Assembly (NCBI RefSeq): GCF_006716565.1
Contig: NZ_VFPG01000002.1
Location: 372,001 to 436,000, forward strand
Length of the DNA: 64,000 bases
Direction of reading: 5' to 3'
From: Nocardia bhagyanarayanae
GTDB taxonomy: Bacteria > Actinomycetota > Actinomycetes > Mycobacteriales > Mycobacteriaceae
The translations under genes and the position numbers were made by a program. Below are positions 1-7,991 of the stretch, piece by piece; positions within the stretch are counted from its first letter, which is position 1, and each line of letters begins with the position of its first letter. Below the pieces are notes generated by a model that saw nothing but the letters and a program-made list of their open reading frames with translations, was not told where the DNA came from and did not search any database.

Positions 1-1
1 G

Positions 2-181
2 GTAGCGCTGCCACGCAGTTGCTGGGCGAAACTGGTAGTCGATGAGGTTGCGAGTCAGCATCCGTCGTTGGTCAAGGATCGGAACCAAGCCTTGCGGAAG
101 GCCCGGGGAGTTGCCCGACACCACTACGGCGTGCTGAAACTGACCGACGCAGAACTCCAGTCGGAAATCAGTCTGAGATAG
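2..181 (+). CDS. C-terminal end of an unidentified protein (truncated by window edge)
   Basis: An open frame enters from the left edge and stops with TAG at 179-181, giving 59 residues that end in LTDAELQSEISLR. The tail is charged, with helix-forming stretches (KDRNQALRKARGVARHH). I do not recognise the family. A perfect 18-bp-arm terminator follows the stop immediately, which supports a genuine gene end. Base composition looks less GC-rich than holA next door, hinting at acquired DNA. It could also be a chance frame, but the position of the stop and terminator argues against that. Confidence 0.5.
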   Translation, partial: VALPRSCWAKLVVDEVASQHPSLVKDRNQALRKARGVARHHYGVLKLTDAELQSEISLR

Positions 182-217
182 AAAGTGGCGGGCACCTTCG
201 AAGGTGCCCGCCACTTT
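182..217. terminator. Perfect inverted repeat, intrinsic terminator
   Basis: The two 18-bp arms (AAAGTGGCGGGCACCTTC and its complement) are perfectly complementary and abut without a spacer; an in vivo hairpin would have a small loop at the TTCGAA centre. The arms end in AAA/TTTT, so it could terminate transcription in either direction. It lies one base after the stop of the left-edge gene. The following 219-402 contains no convincing gene. Confidence 0.85.
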
Positions 218-402
218 TGATGTAACAAAGCGGGGCTCTACTGCTTGAGCTATCGGTTTGGCGAGCCGCACCGATCGGGATATCAACCCCGAATCTCCAC
301 GCTTCTGTGGAACGCCCGGTTGCGAACCGGTAGGACCAAGTCCCGCTCCTGTCGAAAACGGTATCAGATGAGCACGTCGGCGGGGGTGTCGGTGGGGGAA
401 CG

Positions 403-408
403 TAGGAT
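403..408 (+). promoter_or_regulatory. Predicted -10 box (TAGGAT) of the holA transcript
   Basis: TAGGAT lies seven bases before the GTG at 416, the spacing expected when transcription starts at the start codon. The transcript would begin with the repeat-encoded short ORF and continue into holA. No strong -35 is visible, as is common in actinomycetes. Confidence 0.45.
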
Positions 409-415
409 CGCTGGC

Positions 416-496
416 GTGAGCGAACGCAGTGAGCGAACCATGTGTCGGCGCGCTTCGCGCACGCCGGGGCCGAGCGCTAGCGAGGCGCAGGCGTGA
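416..496 (+). CDS. Possible leaderless 26-aa leader ORF coupled to holA
   Basis: A GTG at 416, seven bases after a TAGGAT -10 box, opens a 26-codon frame through the repeat. Its TGA (494-496) overlaps the GTG of holA at 493 in a GTGA arrangement, so translation of holA could be coupled to it. The peptide ([18 protein letters not shown]...) looks like repeat-derived sequence with no recognisable fold. The corresponding frame in the second repeat copy stops after 13 codons, so the peptide itself is probably not conserved; the coupling is the interesting part. Confidence 0.35.
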   Translation: MSERSERTMCRRASRTPGPSASEAQA

Positions 497-498
497 GC
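416..498 (+). repeat. Dispersed ~80-bp GC-rich repeat, copy A
   Basis: This stretch begins GTGAGCGAACGCAGTGAGCG and ends GCGTGAGC. It aligns along its whole length with 49537-49620: both copies share the GTGAGCGA...AGCGAACCATG head, the GCCGAGCGC..GCGAGGCG body and a terminal GTGAGC. Both lie just upstream of a gene on the plus strand. The last GTG of this copy is the holA start codon. It resembles a small non-coding dispersed repeat; mobility is not shown. Confidence 0.7.
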
Positions 499-1464
499 GA
501 ACGGTCTGCGGCGGTGCATCTGGTCCTCGGGGAGGAAGAGCTGTTGATCGAGCGCGCGGTGGCGGGGATTACCGCGCAGGTCAGGGCGGGGGCGCCGGAT
601 CCGGAGGCGGTGCCGGTCGACCGGCTGCGGGCGGGGGACGCGAGTACCGCGGAGCTGGCGGAGCTGTTGAGCCCGTCGCTGTTCGCGGAGGACCGAGTGA
701 TCGTTCTGGAGTCGGCGGCGGAGGCGGGGAAGGACGCCGTCGCGGTGATCACGGAGGCCGCCGCGGATCCGCCCGACGGCGTGGTGCTGGTTGTGCTGCA
801 CTCGGGCGGCGGACGGGCCAAGGCGCTGGCGCCCGCGTTGCAGAAGGCCGGGGCGACGGTGCACAACTGCGCGAAGCTGACCAAGGCCGCCGAACGGGTG
901 GAGTTCGTGCGCGGCGAGTTCCGTGCCGCGGGGGTGCGGGTCGCGGGGGACGTCGTGCAGGTGGTTTTGGAGGCGGTCGGCTCGGACCTGCGTGAATTGG
1001 CCGCGGCCTGTTCGCAATTGGCGGCCGACACCGGCGGCAAGATCGACGTCGCGGCGGTGCGGCAGTACTACTCGGGCAAGGCGGAGGTGTCGGGATTCGA
1101 CGTGGCGGAGCTCGCCGTCGCGGGCGACCGGCCCGGCGCGATGGAGGCGCTGCGGTGGGCCAACGACCGCGGCGTTCCGCACGTGCTGCTCGCCGACGCG
1201 CTCGCCGATTCGGTGCACACCATCGCGCGGGTCGGTTCGGCAGGGCGCGGCGATCCGTTCAAGCTCGCCCAGCAGTTGGGCATGCCGCCCTGGAAGGTGA
1301 AGAAGGCGCAAGCCCAGGCGCGCGACTGGACCCCGGCCACCATCGGCTCGGCCATGCAAGTGGTCGCGACCTTGAACGCCGACGTGAAGGGCGGCGCAGC
1401 GGACTCCAGCTACGCCCTGGAACACGCACTCATGAGCATTCTCGACCTGCACGGCGCGGGCTGA
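493..1464 (+). CDS. holA: DNA polymerase III subunit delta
   Basis: A 323-residue protein with the family's actinobacterial signature from its start ([16 protein letters not shown], then [20 protein letters not shown]). Delta is the clamp-loader wrench that opens the beta sliding clamp; it has an AAA+ fold but no functional P-loop, and none is seen here. The C-terminal helical region (res. about 210-320, [20 protein letters not shown]) is the clamp-loader collar. The GTG at 493 overlaps the stop of a short upstream ORF inside the 80-bp repeat. In mycobacteria holA sits next to rpsT; here about 6 kb of other genes separate the two. Confidence 0.93.
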   Translation: MSERSAAVHLVLGEEELLIERAVAGITAQVRAGAPDPEAVPVDRLRAGDASTAELAELLSPSLFAEDRVIVLESAAEAGKDAVAVITEAAADPPDGVVLVVLHSGGGRAKALAPALQKAGATVHNCAKLTKAAERVEFVRGEFRAAGVRVAGDVVQVVLEAVGSDLRELAAACSQLAADTGGKIDVAAVRQYYSGKAEVSGFDVAELAVAGDRPGAMEALRWANDRGVPHVLLADALADSVHTIARVGSAGRGDPFKLAQQLGMPPWKVKKAQAQARDWTPATIGSAMQVVATLNADVKGGAADSSYALEHALMSILDLHGAG

Positions 1465-1512
1465 CCAGAGATCTACCCTCAATCGGCAAATAGTTAGTTA
1501 CCTGATCCGTGT

Positions 1513-1518
1513 CAAACT
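1513..1518 (+). promoter_or_regulatory. Predicted -10 box of the LCP gene
   Basis: CAAACT ends seven bases before the GTG at 1526 and no ribosome-binding site precedes that GTG. The arrangement suggests a leaderless transcript. Weak evidence on its own. Confidence 0.35.
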
Positions 1519-1525
1519 GGATTGG

Positions 1526-3109
1526 GTGGACGAGCCAACAGCGCGAGTTCCCCGCACGGGCGATTCCGGACGCTCCGGACGACGTCGTGCGATCGGTGGC
1601 GCGCACCGGCGACCGACCCCGCGGCGCCGCGACATCGCCCGCACCGTGGCGAAGGTGGTCGCGGGCGGACTGTCGGCGCTGGTCCTTGCGGGCACCGCGG
1701 TGGGCTGGACCACCGAGAACGGCTTCGACGACGGCTTCGGCCGCTCCCACGCCCTGGATGACGACGCGCCGCGATCGCTCGACGGCGCGATGAACATCCT
1801 GCTGATCGGCCTCGACACCCGAAAAGACCAGAACGGCAACGACCTCCCGCAAGAAATACTCGATCAGCTGCACGCGGGGGACAGCGACCAGGGCGGCTAC
1901 AACGCCAACACGCTGATCCTGGTGCACATCCCCGCCGACCTGAAGAAGATCACCGCGGTCTCCATTCCGCGCGACAACTACGTAGCCGTCTCCGGCATCC
2001 CGGGCTACACGCACATGAAGATCAAGGAGGCGTACGGCCTGAAGAAGGCCGTGGTGCAGGAGCGACTGGAGGCCCAGGGCGTGACCGACCGCGCGAAGCT
2101 GGAGCACGCGGGCCGGGAGGCGGGCCGCGCCGCCATCGTGCAGGCCGTGCGCAATCTGACCGGCGTTCCGATCGACCGGTTCGCCGAGATCACCCTCGCC
2201 GGCTTCTACGACCTGGCCAAGGCGCTCAACGGGGTCGAGGTGTGCCTGCGCAAGCCGGTCCAAGATCTCGAATACTCCGGCGCCGATTTCCCCGCCGGTC
2301 GCCAGCGCTTGGATCCGGCCCAGTCGCTGGCCTTCGTTCGTCAGCGTCACGGCCTGGAGAACGGCGATCTGGACCGCACGCACCGGCAGCAGGCCTTCCT
2401 CACCTCGGTCGCCAAGGAGTTGCGCAACGCGGGTACGTTCACCGACGTCGGCAAGCTCTCGGCCCTGATGGACGTCGCGCACCGCAATATCGTGCTCTCC
2501 GATGGCTGGAACCTCGTCGACCTCCTGCGCACCGTCGGCTCCGCCGCGAGCCCCACCGTCGAGTTCCGCACCCTGCCGGTGCTGCGCTACGACGTGATCA
2601 ACGGGCAGGATGTGAACATCATCGACCCCGCCGCCATCCGCCGGGAGGTGCGCCGCGCCTTCGGCGAGCCCGAGCCGACCGCGCCGCAGCGGCCGTCCAG
2701 CACCGTCGACGTGTTCGACGCCGGAAGCGAAGAGGGTTACGCCGCAAAGGTTTCCACCGCGCTGACCGGTCGCGGCTACCGCAAGGGGTCGGTCGGCCAC
2801 GCCGCGTCCTCCGACGGCTGGACCTCGGCCGTGTACTACGGTCCGGGCGACGAGGCCGAAGCCGCCCGCCTCGCGGACACCCTCGGCCTCCCCGTCATCG
2901 AGTCCGTGACCGTGCCCGAGGGCCGCATCAGAGTCGTGCTCGGCTCGGACTTCACCATGCCCCCGGCCCTGACCGGCGCGTCGACCACCGCCACAGCGAC
3001 GCCGACCACCAGGCTCACCCCGACCACCCAGGCCCCGACCGCCACGCCGGACGTCGGCAAACCGGTGGACGCCACCATCACCGGCAACGACATCCCCTGT
3101 GTGAACTAG
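1526..3109 (+). CDS. LytR-CpsA-Psr (LCP) family cell-wall ligase with LytR_C domain
   Basis: The product has 527 residues. A basic cytoplasmic N-terminus is followed by one membrane segment (about res. 47-65), then the LCP catalytic domain from residue 89 (MNILLIGLDTR), with the polyprenyl-phosphate/divalent-cation motifs visible as NANTLILVHI and SIPRDNYV. A LytR_C domain spans about res. 391-475, then a Thr/Pro-rich tail. LCP proteins transfer glycopolymers from polyprenyl-phosphate carriers to peptidoglycan; in mycolata this attaches arabinogalactan (Lcp1/CpsA types). It acts outside the membrane. Gene-level substrate cannot be told from sequence. It is monocistronic, 61 bp after holA. Confidence 0.92.
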   Translation: MDEPTARVPRTGDSGRSGRRRAIGGAHRRPTPRRRDIARTVAKVVAGGLSALVLAGTAVGWTTENGFDDGFGRSHALDDDAPRSLDGAMNILLIGLDTRKDQNGNDLPQEILDQLHAGDSDQGGYNANTLILVHIPADLKKITAVSIPRDNYVAVSGIPGYTHMKIKEAYGLKKAVVQERLEAQGVTDRAKLEHAGREAGRAAIVQAVRNLTGVPIDRFAEITLAGFYDLAKALNGVEVCLRKPVQDLEYSGADFPAGRQRLDPAQSLAFVRQRHGLENGDLDRTHRQQAFLTSVAKELRNAGTFTDVGKLSALMDVAHRNIVLSDGWNLVDLLRTVGSAASPTVEFRTLPVLRYDVINGQDVNIIDPAAIRREVRRAFGEPEPTAPQRPSSTVDVFDAGSEEGYAAKVSTALTGRGYRKGSVGHAASSDGWTSAVYYGPGDEAEAARLADTLGLPVIESVTVPEGRIRVVLGSDFTMPPALTGASTTATATPTTRLTPTTQAPTATPDVGKPVDATITGNDIPCVN

Positions 3110-3177
3110 CCTCCAAGACAGCGCTTTTCGTTACCGCAGGTTCAGCGGCGACTCGGACTGGCGCGAAAAGGGCCCTC

Positions 3178-3288
3178 GGACTGCGCGCCCGCCGTGCGCG
3201 CTTGCACCCCGAGGACGTCGGCCTCCCGGTCCGTCGGCAGGTTCGCCGCACGCCGGGGCTGCGCCGCGAGGAGGTGGCCTGGCCGGGG
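3178..3288 (+). pseudogene. Remnant of an XRE/MmyB-type helix-turn-helix regulator
   Basis: In one frame this stretch reads LRARRARLHPEDVGLPV, then RRTPGLRREEVA, which is the diagnostic N-terminal segment of MmyB-like XRE regulators (PEDVGLP...RTPGLRREEVA.LAG). Homology stops where the frame slips: the expected LAG triplet follows in another frame (CTGGCCGGG). No start codon or remaining domain is present. It is a decayed fragment inside the accessory segment between holA and rpsT. Confidence 0.7.
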
Positions 3289-3322
3289 ACACGGCGTCCA
3301 GCGCGGACGGATGTCCACGCGG

Positions 3323-4069
3323 TCAGTGGTCAGCCGCGAGACGGTCCAGCCACTCTCGAAGGAGGTGTTGCTCGGCGGTGGTGAGTGTCGTTTCGTCGGG
3401 GAGGGTGGCGCGGAGGGCGCGGGCCGCGCCGGCCGGGCCGGTGTCCTGGATGGCCGGGCGTTCGTTGGTGACGGCGGTGACCATGGCCTCTCGGAGGGCG
3501 GTGAGCAGGGCCGGGTCGCGGTCGGCTTCCGGGAGGGACAGCCACGTCAAGACCGCGCCCCGGGCTGTGGCGTGGATGATCCCGGCCGCGAGTTGCTCGT
3601 CTACACGTAACCAGCCGCCTGCGGCGAGGCGGCGGATCCGTCCCCGCAGGATCTTCAGTCCGGCCTGGAATGCGGCCGACTTGGTGCCGGCGGGTTCGCT
3701 GTACATGAGGGTGTAGAGCGCGGGGTTGGACAGGCCGAACTCGACCGCGAGGTCCCACCCGGCCCGGAGGTCTTCGATGAGGTCGGCGGGGTTTGGGTCG
3801 ACGTGTTTGCCGGCGAGGAATTTCGCGAAACCGTACTCCGCCACCGCTTCCAGCAGCCCGTCCTTGTCGCCGAACAGCCGGTAGATCGCCGGTGGTTGCA
3901 ACCCTGCTGCGTCGGCGACTGCGCGAGTGGTCACCGCGTCCCGACCCGCACGCTCGAGCAGGTCGGCGGCAGCTTCGATGACGCGCTGCCGGTGCTGTTC
4001 GCGAGCCGACGCCGTGTCGTCGGGTTCGACGGTCGTCGTGCCGTTCCTGCGTGGCGTGGGCCGTGTCAT
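3323..4069 (-). CDS. TetR family transcriptional regulator
   Basis: The protein has 248 residues. The N-terminal TetR DNA-binding domain (about res. 25-72) shows VIEAAADLLERAGRDAVTTR, then AVADAAGLQPPAIYRLFGDK. The helical ligand-binding part is unlike families I know by motif. It is divergent from the NAD(P)-binding protein at 4157 across an 87-bp spacer with palindromes, so it most likely represses itself and that neighbour. The C-terminal ~40 residues (TTAEQHLLREWLDRLAADH) form an additional helix. Start ATG at 4069 is the first of the frame that keeps the whole HTH. Confidence 0.9.
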   Translation of the reverse strand: MTRPTPRRNGTTTVEPDDTASAREQHRQRVIEAAADLLERAGRDAVTTRAVADAAGLQPPAIYRLFGDKDGLLEAVAEYGFAKFLAGKHVDPNPADLIEDLRAGWDLAVEFGLSNPALYTLMYSEPAGTKSAAFQAGLKILRGRIRRLAAGGWLRVDEQLAAGIIHATARGAVLTWLSLPEADRDPALLTALREAMVTAVTNERPAIQDTGPAGAARALRATLPDETTLTTAEQHLLREWLDRLAADH

Positions 4070-4085
4070 GAATCAACGATAACGC

Positions 4086-4139
4086 TTGACTGTTTCCAAC
4101 GAAAGTATCACTGTTAACGTGTTAACGTTTCCAATGGAA
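4086..4139. promoter_or_regulatory. Divergent promoter/operator between TetR and NmrA-like genes
   Basis: The spacer has a TTGACT (4086-4091), two copies of a TTTCCAAYGRAA palindrome (4093-4104, and TTCCAATGGAA at 4129-4139), and between them a direct repeat GTTAACGTGTTAAC (4113-4126). The AT-rich palindromes stand out in this genome and are the likely binding site of the adjacent TetR regulator. Which palindrome is the operator is inference. Confidence 0.55.
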
Positions 4140-4156
4140 TCAGGATGGAGAACAGC

Positions 4157-5020
4157 ATGATCATCGTGACCGGAGCCACCGGGCTACTGGGCCGTCGGAT
4201 TGTCGAGAGCCTGCTGATGCGAGTGCCCGCCGACCAAGTGGGTGTGAGCGTCCGCGACCCGCGAAAGGCGCAGGACCTGGCCGACCGCGGAGTACGGGTG
4301 CGACAGGGCAGCTTCACCGACCCGGACAGCCTGTCCCACGCTTTCGAAGGTGCAAGCCAGGTGCTCATCGTGTCGGTCGACAAGCTCGGCGCCGAAGCCA
4401 TCCGGCAGCACCGGGCGGCCATCGACGGTGCCGTCGCGGTCGGCGCACGCCGCATCCTCTACACCAGCCATATGGGCGCCGGGCCGGCCTCGCGGTTCGA
4501 GCCCTGCCGCGACCACGCCGCCGACGAGGAGATGCTGAAGGCCTGCGGCGTGCCGTTCACCTCGCTCCGCAACGGGTTTTACGCCGCCAGCGCACTGCGG
4601 TTTTTCGGACAGGCCGCCGAGACCGGACAGCTCGTGTTGCCCGCCGATGGGGCGGTGAGCTGGACCGCGCATGCCGACCTCGCAGATGCGGCCGCGGCGA
4701 TCCTTGCCGAGGAAGGCCGATTCGACGGTCCCACACCGCCATTGACCGCTGCCCGGGCCATCGACTTCGACGAGGTTACCGCCATCGCCGCCGAGCTCAC
4801 GGGCCGAACCATCAAGCGCGTCACCGTATCCGACGAGGAATTCCGGCAACAGATGGCGGGCTACGGGGTCCCGGCCGAGCAGGCGGACCTGATGGTGGAC
4901 ATCTTCGCCGCCAGCCGAGCCGGTGAATTCGCCGCGGTCGACCCGACATTGGCGAAGTTGATCGGCCGCGAGCCGATCAGCTTCGATACGGTTCTGCGCG
5001 AGGCGTTGTCGGCGAGCTGA
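4157..5020 (+). CDS. NAD(P)-binding NmrA/QOR2-like oxidoreductase
   Basis: A 287-residue Rossmann protein beginning MIIVTGATGLLGRRIVESL, with the glycine-rich dinucleotide motif at res. 4-10. The sequence ILYTSHMGAG followed by the FTSLRNGFYA segment is typical of atypical short-chain dehydrogenases of the NmrA/quinone-oxidoreductase-2 group, which sense or reduce using NADPH. I chose ATG 4157 because GGAG at 4147 lies six bases upstream; an in-frame ATG at 4145 lacks a spaced ribosome-binding site. It is probably controlled by the divergent TetR. Substrate unknown. Confidence 0.85.
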   Translation: MIIVTGATGLLGRRIVESLLMRVPADQVGVSVRDPRKAQDLADRGVRVRQGSFTDPDSLSHAFEGASQVLIVSVDKLGAEAIRQHRAAIDGAVAVGARRILYTSHMGAGPASRFEPCRDHAADEEMLKACGVPFTSLRNGFYAASALRFFGQAAETGQLVLPADGAVSWTAHADLADAAAAILAEEGRFDGPTPPLTAARAIDFDEVTAIAAELTGRTIKRVTVSDEEFRQQMAGYGVPAEQADLMVDIFAASRAGEFAAVDPTLAKLIGREPISFDTVLREALSAS

Positions 5021-5081
5021 TTGCTCTGCGCACCCACTCCTCTGGGGCGGCCAAACGCACCATATTGCCGATGAGCGGATG

Positions 5082-5480
5082 TCAACCGGCGAACTTCGCG
5101 GCGGCCTGCGCGGTGACCGGGGTGAAGAGGTTGATCAGGTTGCCGTCGGGGTCGCGAAACAGCAAAGACCGGTTCCCCCACGGCATCGTCGTGGGCTCGT
5201 TGACGAAATCCTCGACCGTATCTCGCAACCGCCGGTAATCGGCATCGACGTCGGGGACCAAGAATTCGAGGATCGCGGTGTGATTGTCGGCTGGGTGCGC
5301 GCTGCCCGCGGCGAACAGCGCCACGGTGCGGGTGCTTCCGATCGCGAGGGTGCCGGCCGGTGTGACGATTTCGGCGAAATCCGGTGTAGCCCAGTTTGCT
5401 TCGACGCCGGTCACGTGCTGATAGAAACTGACCAGCCGCTGGATGTCGTCGGTGATCAGACGGATCGAGACGAGCTTCAT
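5082..5480 (-). CDS. VOC family (glyoxalase/bleomycin-resistance fold) protein
   Basis: The product has 132 residues with two beta-alpha-beta-beta-beta modules: MKLVSIRLITDDIQRLVSFY at the N-terminus and LFRDPDGNLINLFTP at the C-terminus, the latter typical of VOC metal-binding ends. Such proteins are small dioxygenase, lyase or drug-binding enzymes; substrate cannot be predicted. The ATG at 5480 is preceded by AGGAG six bases away. It is divergent from a WYL regulator at 5584, an arrangement repeated at 33388-34855. Confidence 0.88.
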   Translation of the reverse strand: MKLVSIRLITDDIQRLVSFYQHVTGVEANWATPDFAEIVTPAGTLAIGSTRTVALFAAGSAHPADNHTAILEFLVPDVDADYRRLRDTVEDFVNEPTTMPWGNRSLLFRDPDGNLINLFTPVTAQAAAKFAG

Positions 5481-5540
5481 TGGGTGCTCCTGCTGTCGGA
5501 TGAGGCGGAGGTTCCACCGCCGCACGCCACGGTAGAGCCG

Positions 5541-5565
5541 ATACCGGACAGTTTCCGCCCGGTAT
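5541..5565. promoter_or_regulatory. Candidate operator of the VOC/WYL pair
   Basis: ATACCGG (5541-5547) and CCGGTAT (5559-5565) form a perfect 7-bp inverted repeat with an 11-bp spacer in the divergent intergenic region. It lies 19 bases before the WYL start and is the natural candidate site for that regulator. Inference from position only. Confidence 0.5.
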
Positions 5566-5583
5566 GGATGCGAGAATTTCCCG

Positions 5584-6597
5584 ATGACGCGCCCCACCGC
5601 CCGAGTGCTGGCCCTGCTCGAGCTGTTGCAGACCGGCGGTACTCATACCGTCGGCGAACTCGCCGGACGGCTCGGCGTCGATGAACGCACCGTCAGGCGA
5701 TACGTCACACATCTCACCGATCTGGATATCCCGGTCCGATCGGTGCGGGGCCGCTACGGCGGCTACCGGCTCGCTCCCGGATACCGAATGCCACCGCTGA
5801 TGCTGACCGACGACGAGGCGGTGGCCGTGTTGCTCGGGCTCCTCACCAGCCGCGGCGCCGACCGGCCGACAGCGGCCGCCCGCGCAGCCGACAGCGCGAC
5901 GGCCAAACTCCGCCGCGTCCTACCCCCACGTCTGACGGCCCGGCTGGACGCACTGATCAACACCGTCGAATTCACCGCTGACGCGCGCCCGGAAGTGGTT
6001 GTCGAGACCGCCGTCCTGCTCCGGCTCGCCGAGGCCACCCGCGAGCACCGACCGGTCGAAATCGGGTACACCGACCGAAACGGGCGGTCCAGCCAACGCA
6101 CCGTGCACCCCTACGGGCTCGTCGACCACTCGGGCCGGTGGTATCTGACAGGGATGGACAGCAACAGCGCCGAACTACGCCAGTTCCGGCTGGACCGCAT
6201 CACCGCGGTGACCACACGACCCGGAACGTTCGCTCCGCCCACCGAATTCGAGCCAGCCGCTCATCTGCTGTCCGCATTGGCCAACGCGCCCTATCGGCAC
6301 GAGGTATCGATCCGAGTCCAGGGCACACTCACCCAGGTCCGCCCGCTGCTCCCTGCGACGATCGCGACCGTGCATGAGATCGACTCGCAACCCGCTGACA
6401 CCAACCCGTGGGTCCGCATCCGAATCCGCGCCGAACGACTCGACTGGATTCCCGCCCTGCTCGCCGGCCTGCACCGCCCCTTCATCATCGAGCACCCCGA
6501 CACACTCAACGACGCCGTACGCGACCTGGCCCGCCGACTCACCGCGGCCGCCGACGGCCGATACAAACCCATAGGTAGCAGCCCGGGCGCTCGGTAA
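5584..6597 (+). CDS. YafY-type HTH/WYL domain transcriptional regulator
   Basis: A 337-residue protein. The N-terminal winged HTH (res. 1-60) reads VLALLELLQTGGTHTVGELA and ERTVRRYVTHL, the HTH_11/DeoR type. The middle WYL domain (about res. 140-215) includes HPYGLVDHSGRWYLTGMD, and a WCX-like C-terminal domain follows. WYL proteins sense ligands, often nucleic-acid or small-molecule signals. It is divergent from a VOC enzyme gene, which it probably regulates. Confidence 0.9.
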   Translation: MTRPTARVLALLELLQTGGTHTVGELAGRLGVDERTVRRYVTHLTDLDIPVRSVRGRYGGYRLAPGYRMPPLMLTDDEAVAVLLGLLTSRGADRPTAAARAADSATAKLRRVLPPRLTARLDALINTVEFTADARPEVVVETAVLLRLAEATREHRPVEIGYTDRNGRSSQRTVHPYGLVDHSGRWYLTGMDSNSAELRQFRLDRITAVTTRPGTFAPPTEFEPAAHLLSALANAPYRHEVSIRVQGTLTQVRPLLPATIATVHEIDSQPADTNPWVRIRIRAERLDWIPALLAGLHRPFIIEHPDTLNDAVRDLARRLTAAADGRYKPIGSSPGAR

Positions 6598-6773
6598 TGA
6601 CTCCCCTTTCCAGCCACACCCGCACGGTAACCCGGCGGGCGCAAGCCATTAGCGAGCCACGCCAATACTGCTGACGGGCAGCCGCTTAGAGAGCCTCCCA
6701 CCGGGTACCTGGGACTGATCCTGGCCGGGACCAAGTCCTATCGCCAGTCTCGAGTAGCCGATTATGTGATGGT

Positions 6774-7200
6774 CCGTCTGCATCACACGGCTGACACTGC
6801 CATGAGCAACCGACATGGCCGTGTCCCCGCCCGGGGACTGATTTCGGCGCAGCCAGCCCGCGATCTGCTGCGGTGACCGGCGTTGGACCAGTTTCTCGGC
6901 CATCAGCGCCGCCGACCGGGGATCGCGCGACAGTTTCGTCGGTTTCGGGCGCACCGCCCACGCCGCTCGATCCGCCGGCATGGCCCGATGGACGAAGCGA
7001 CCGCCGCGTTCGGCGACCTCGCGGGAGATCGTCGATGGCGCTCGTCCCAGGCCGCGGGCGATACTGCGCGGCGAATCCCCGGCCGCCAATCCATGTGAGA
7101 TCTCTTCGCGTTCAGCCAGACTCACATGACGGCCGTGCGGCGGCGCGGGACGGGCCGGACGCAGCGGATCATCATCTATCGGGCCGCCGACGCCGACTCG
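6774..7200 (-). pseudogene. Truncated IS30-family transposase remnant
   Basis: Read on the minus strand, the frame gives SLAEREEISHGLAAG, then GLGRAPSTISREV, then RPKPTKLSRDP and SPQQIAGWLRR. These are the N-terminal HTH and linker motifs of actinobacterial IS30 transposases. After about residue 115 the similarity ends, and the DDE catalytic domain is missing although the frame stays open. The likely N-terminal portion continues upstream past the GTG at 7125. No intact terminal inverted repeats were found. The surrounding 6598-7317 holds nothing else convincing. Confidence 0.75.
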
Positions 7201-7317
7201 CAGGTGGCGTTGAACCGCCTGACGGCCGGAATCGCGGTAAGGGAGCCGCGCGCGGCGGAGCTGAGCCCGCCGAGCTGAGCTTGTAGAACCGAACTGTGGA
7301 ACCGGAGCGGCGAACGC

Positions 7318-7566
7318 TCACTCCGCCGGGGTGAACACCAACTCGTCGTCGTCCTCGTCCGACTCCTCGAATCGGCCTTCCCATTCGTCGTACACGGGCA
7401 CTTCGTCTTCCCGGGTCACGATCCACTCCAGCGAGTAACCACCGTCGTCGTCGGGGACCATGACGTTCTCGATCTTCAGGCCGAGCCCGAGCACCTCGGC
7501 GGCGCGGATGACCTCCGGAAGGTCCTCGCCTCTGACCACGGTCTGATTCGCGTACACGGTTACCAT
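7318..7566 (-). CDS. Conserved hypothetical small acidic protein
   Basis: An 82-residue product beginning MVTVYANQTVVRGEDLPEVI and ending in a run of Glu and Asp (EESDEDDDELVFTPAE). I do not recognise a functional family. TACGAT on the minus strand (7574-7579) lies seven bases before the ATG at 7566, which fits a leaderless transcript. The acidic C-terminus suggests a binding tail. No partner is evident; the next gene, rpsT, is on the same strand 326 bases on (stop at 7728 lies upstream in transcription terms). Confidence 0.6.
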   Translation of the reverse strand: MVTVYANQTVVRGEDLPEVIRAAEVLGLGLKIENVMVPDDDGGYSLEWIVTREDEVPVYDEWEGRFEESDEDDDELVFTPAE

Positions 7567-7727
7567 GCGCGGAATCGTAGCCCTCGACACCGACATCTCG
7601 GCTACGGTCCGGTGAACTCGTCGACGAAGCTCGGATTCGAAGCGGACACGACAAAAGCCGCCGTGGTCGTCGAGGCCGCGGCGGCTGGCGTCAGAAGAAT
7701 TCGGTCCCGGATACGGGGACCGGCGAA

Positions 7728-7991
7728 TCAGCCGAGCTTGTTGTAGGCCAGCGCGAGCGCCGACTTCTTGTTGGCGGCCTGGTTGGCGTGGATGACGCCC
7801 TTCGAGGCGGCCTTGTCCAGCTTGCGGCTGGCGAACTGGAGACGCTCGCCGGCCTGCTCCTTGTCACCGGCGGCAGCGGCTTCCCGGAAGCTGCGGATCG
7901 CGGTGCGCAGCGCGGACTTGACCGACTGGTTGCGCTTGCGCGCCGCCTCGTTGGTACGGATCCGCTTCATCTGGGACTTGATGTTGGCCAC
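7728..7991 (-). CDS. rpsT: 30S ribosomal protein S20
   Basis: An 87-residue basic protein with the family hallmark [19 protein letters not shown] at the start and [18 protein letters not shown] at the end. S20 binds 16S rRNA in the small-subunit foot. The GTG start at 7991 is preceded by GAGG. In mycobacteria rpsT lies beside holA, divergently; here the two have been pushed about 6 kb apart by accessory genes. Confidence 0.97.
   Translation of the reverse strand: MANIKSQMKRIRTNEAARKRNQSVKSALRTAIRSFREAAAAGDKEQAGERLQFASRKLDKAASKGVIHANQAANKKSALALAYNKLG

Noticed and set aside
235..252. tRNA D-arm-like sequence on the minus strand (TAGCTCAAGCAGTAGAGC)
   Set aside because: Only the D-arm matches; the conserved G18, acceptor pairing, anticodon stem and T-arm cannot be built from the flanks.
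364..1482. Minus-strand frame covering holA, beginning upstream with [13 protein letters not shown] sequence
   Set aside because: A GC-driven shadow of holA; its start lies within the reverse complement of the dispersed repeat.
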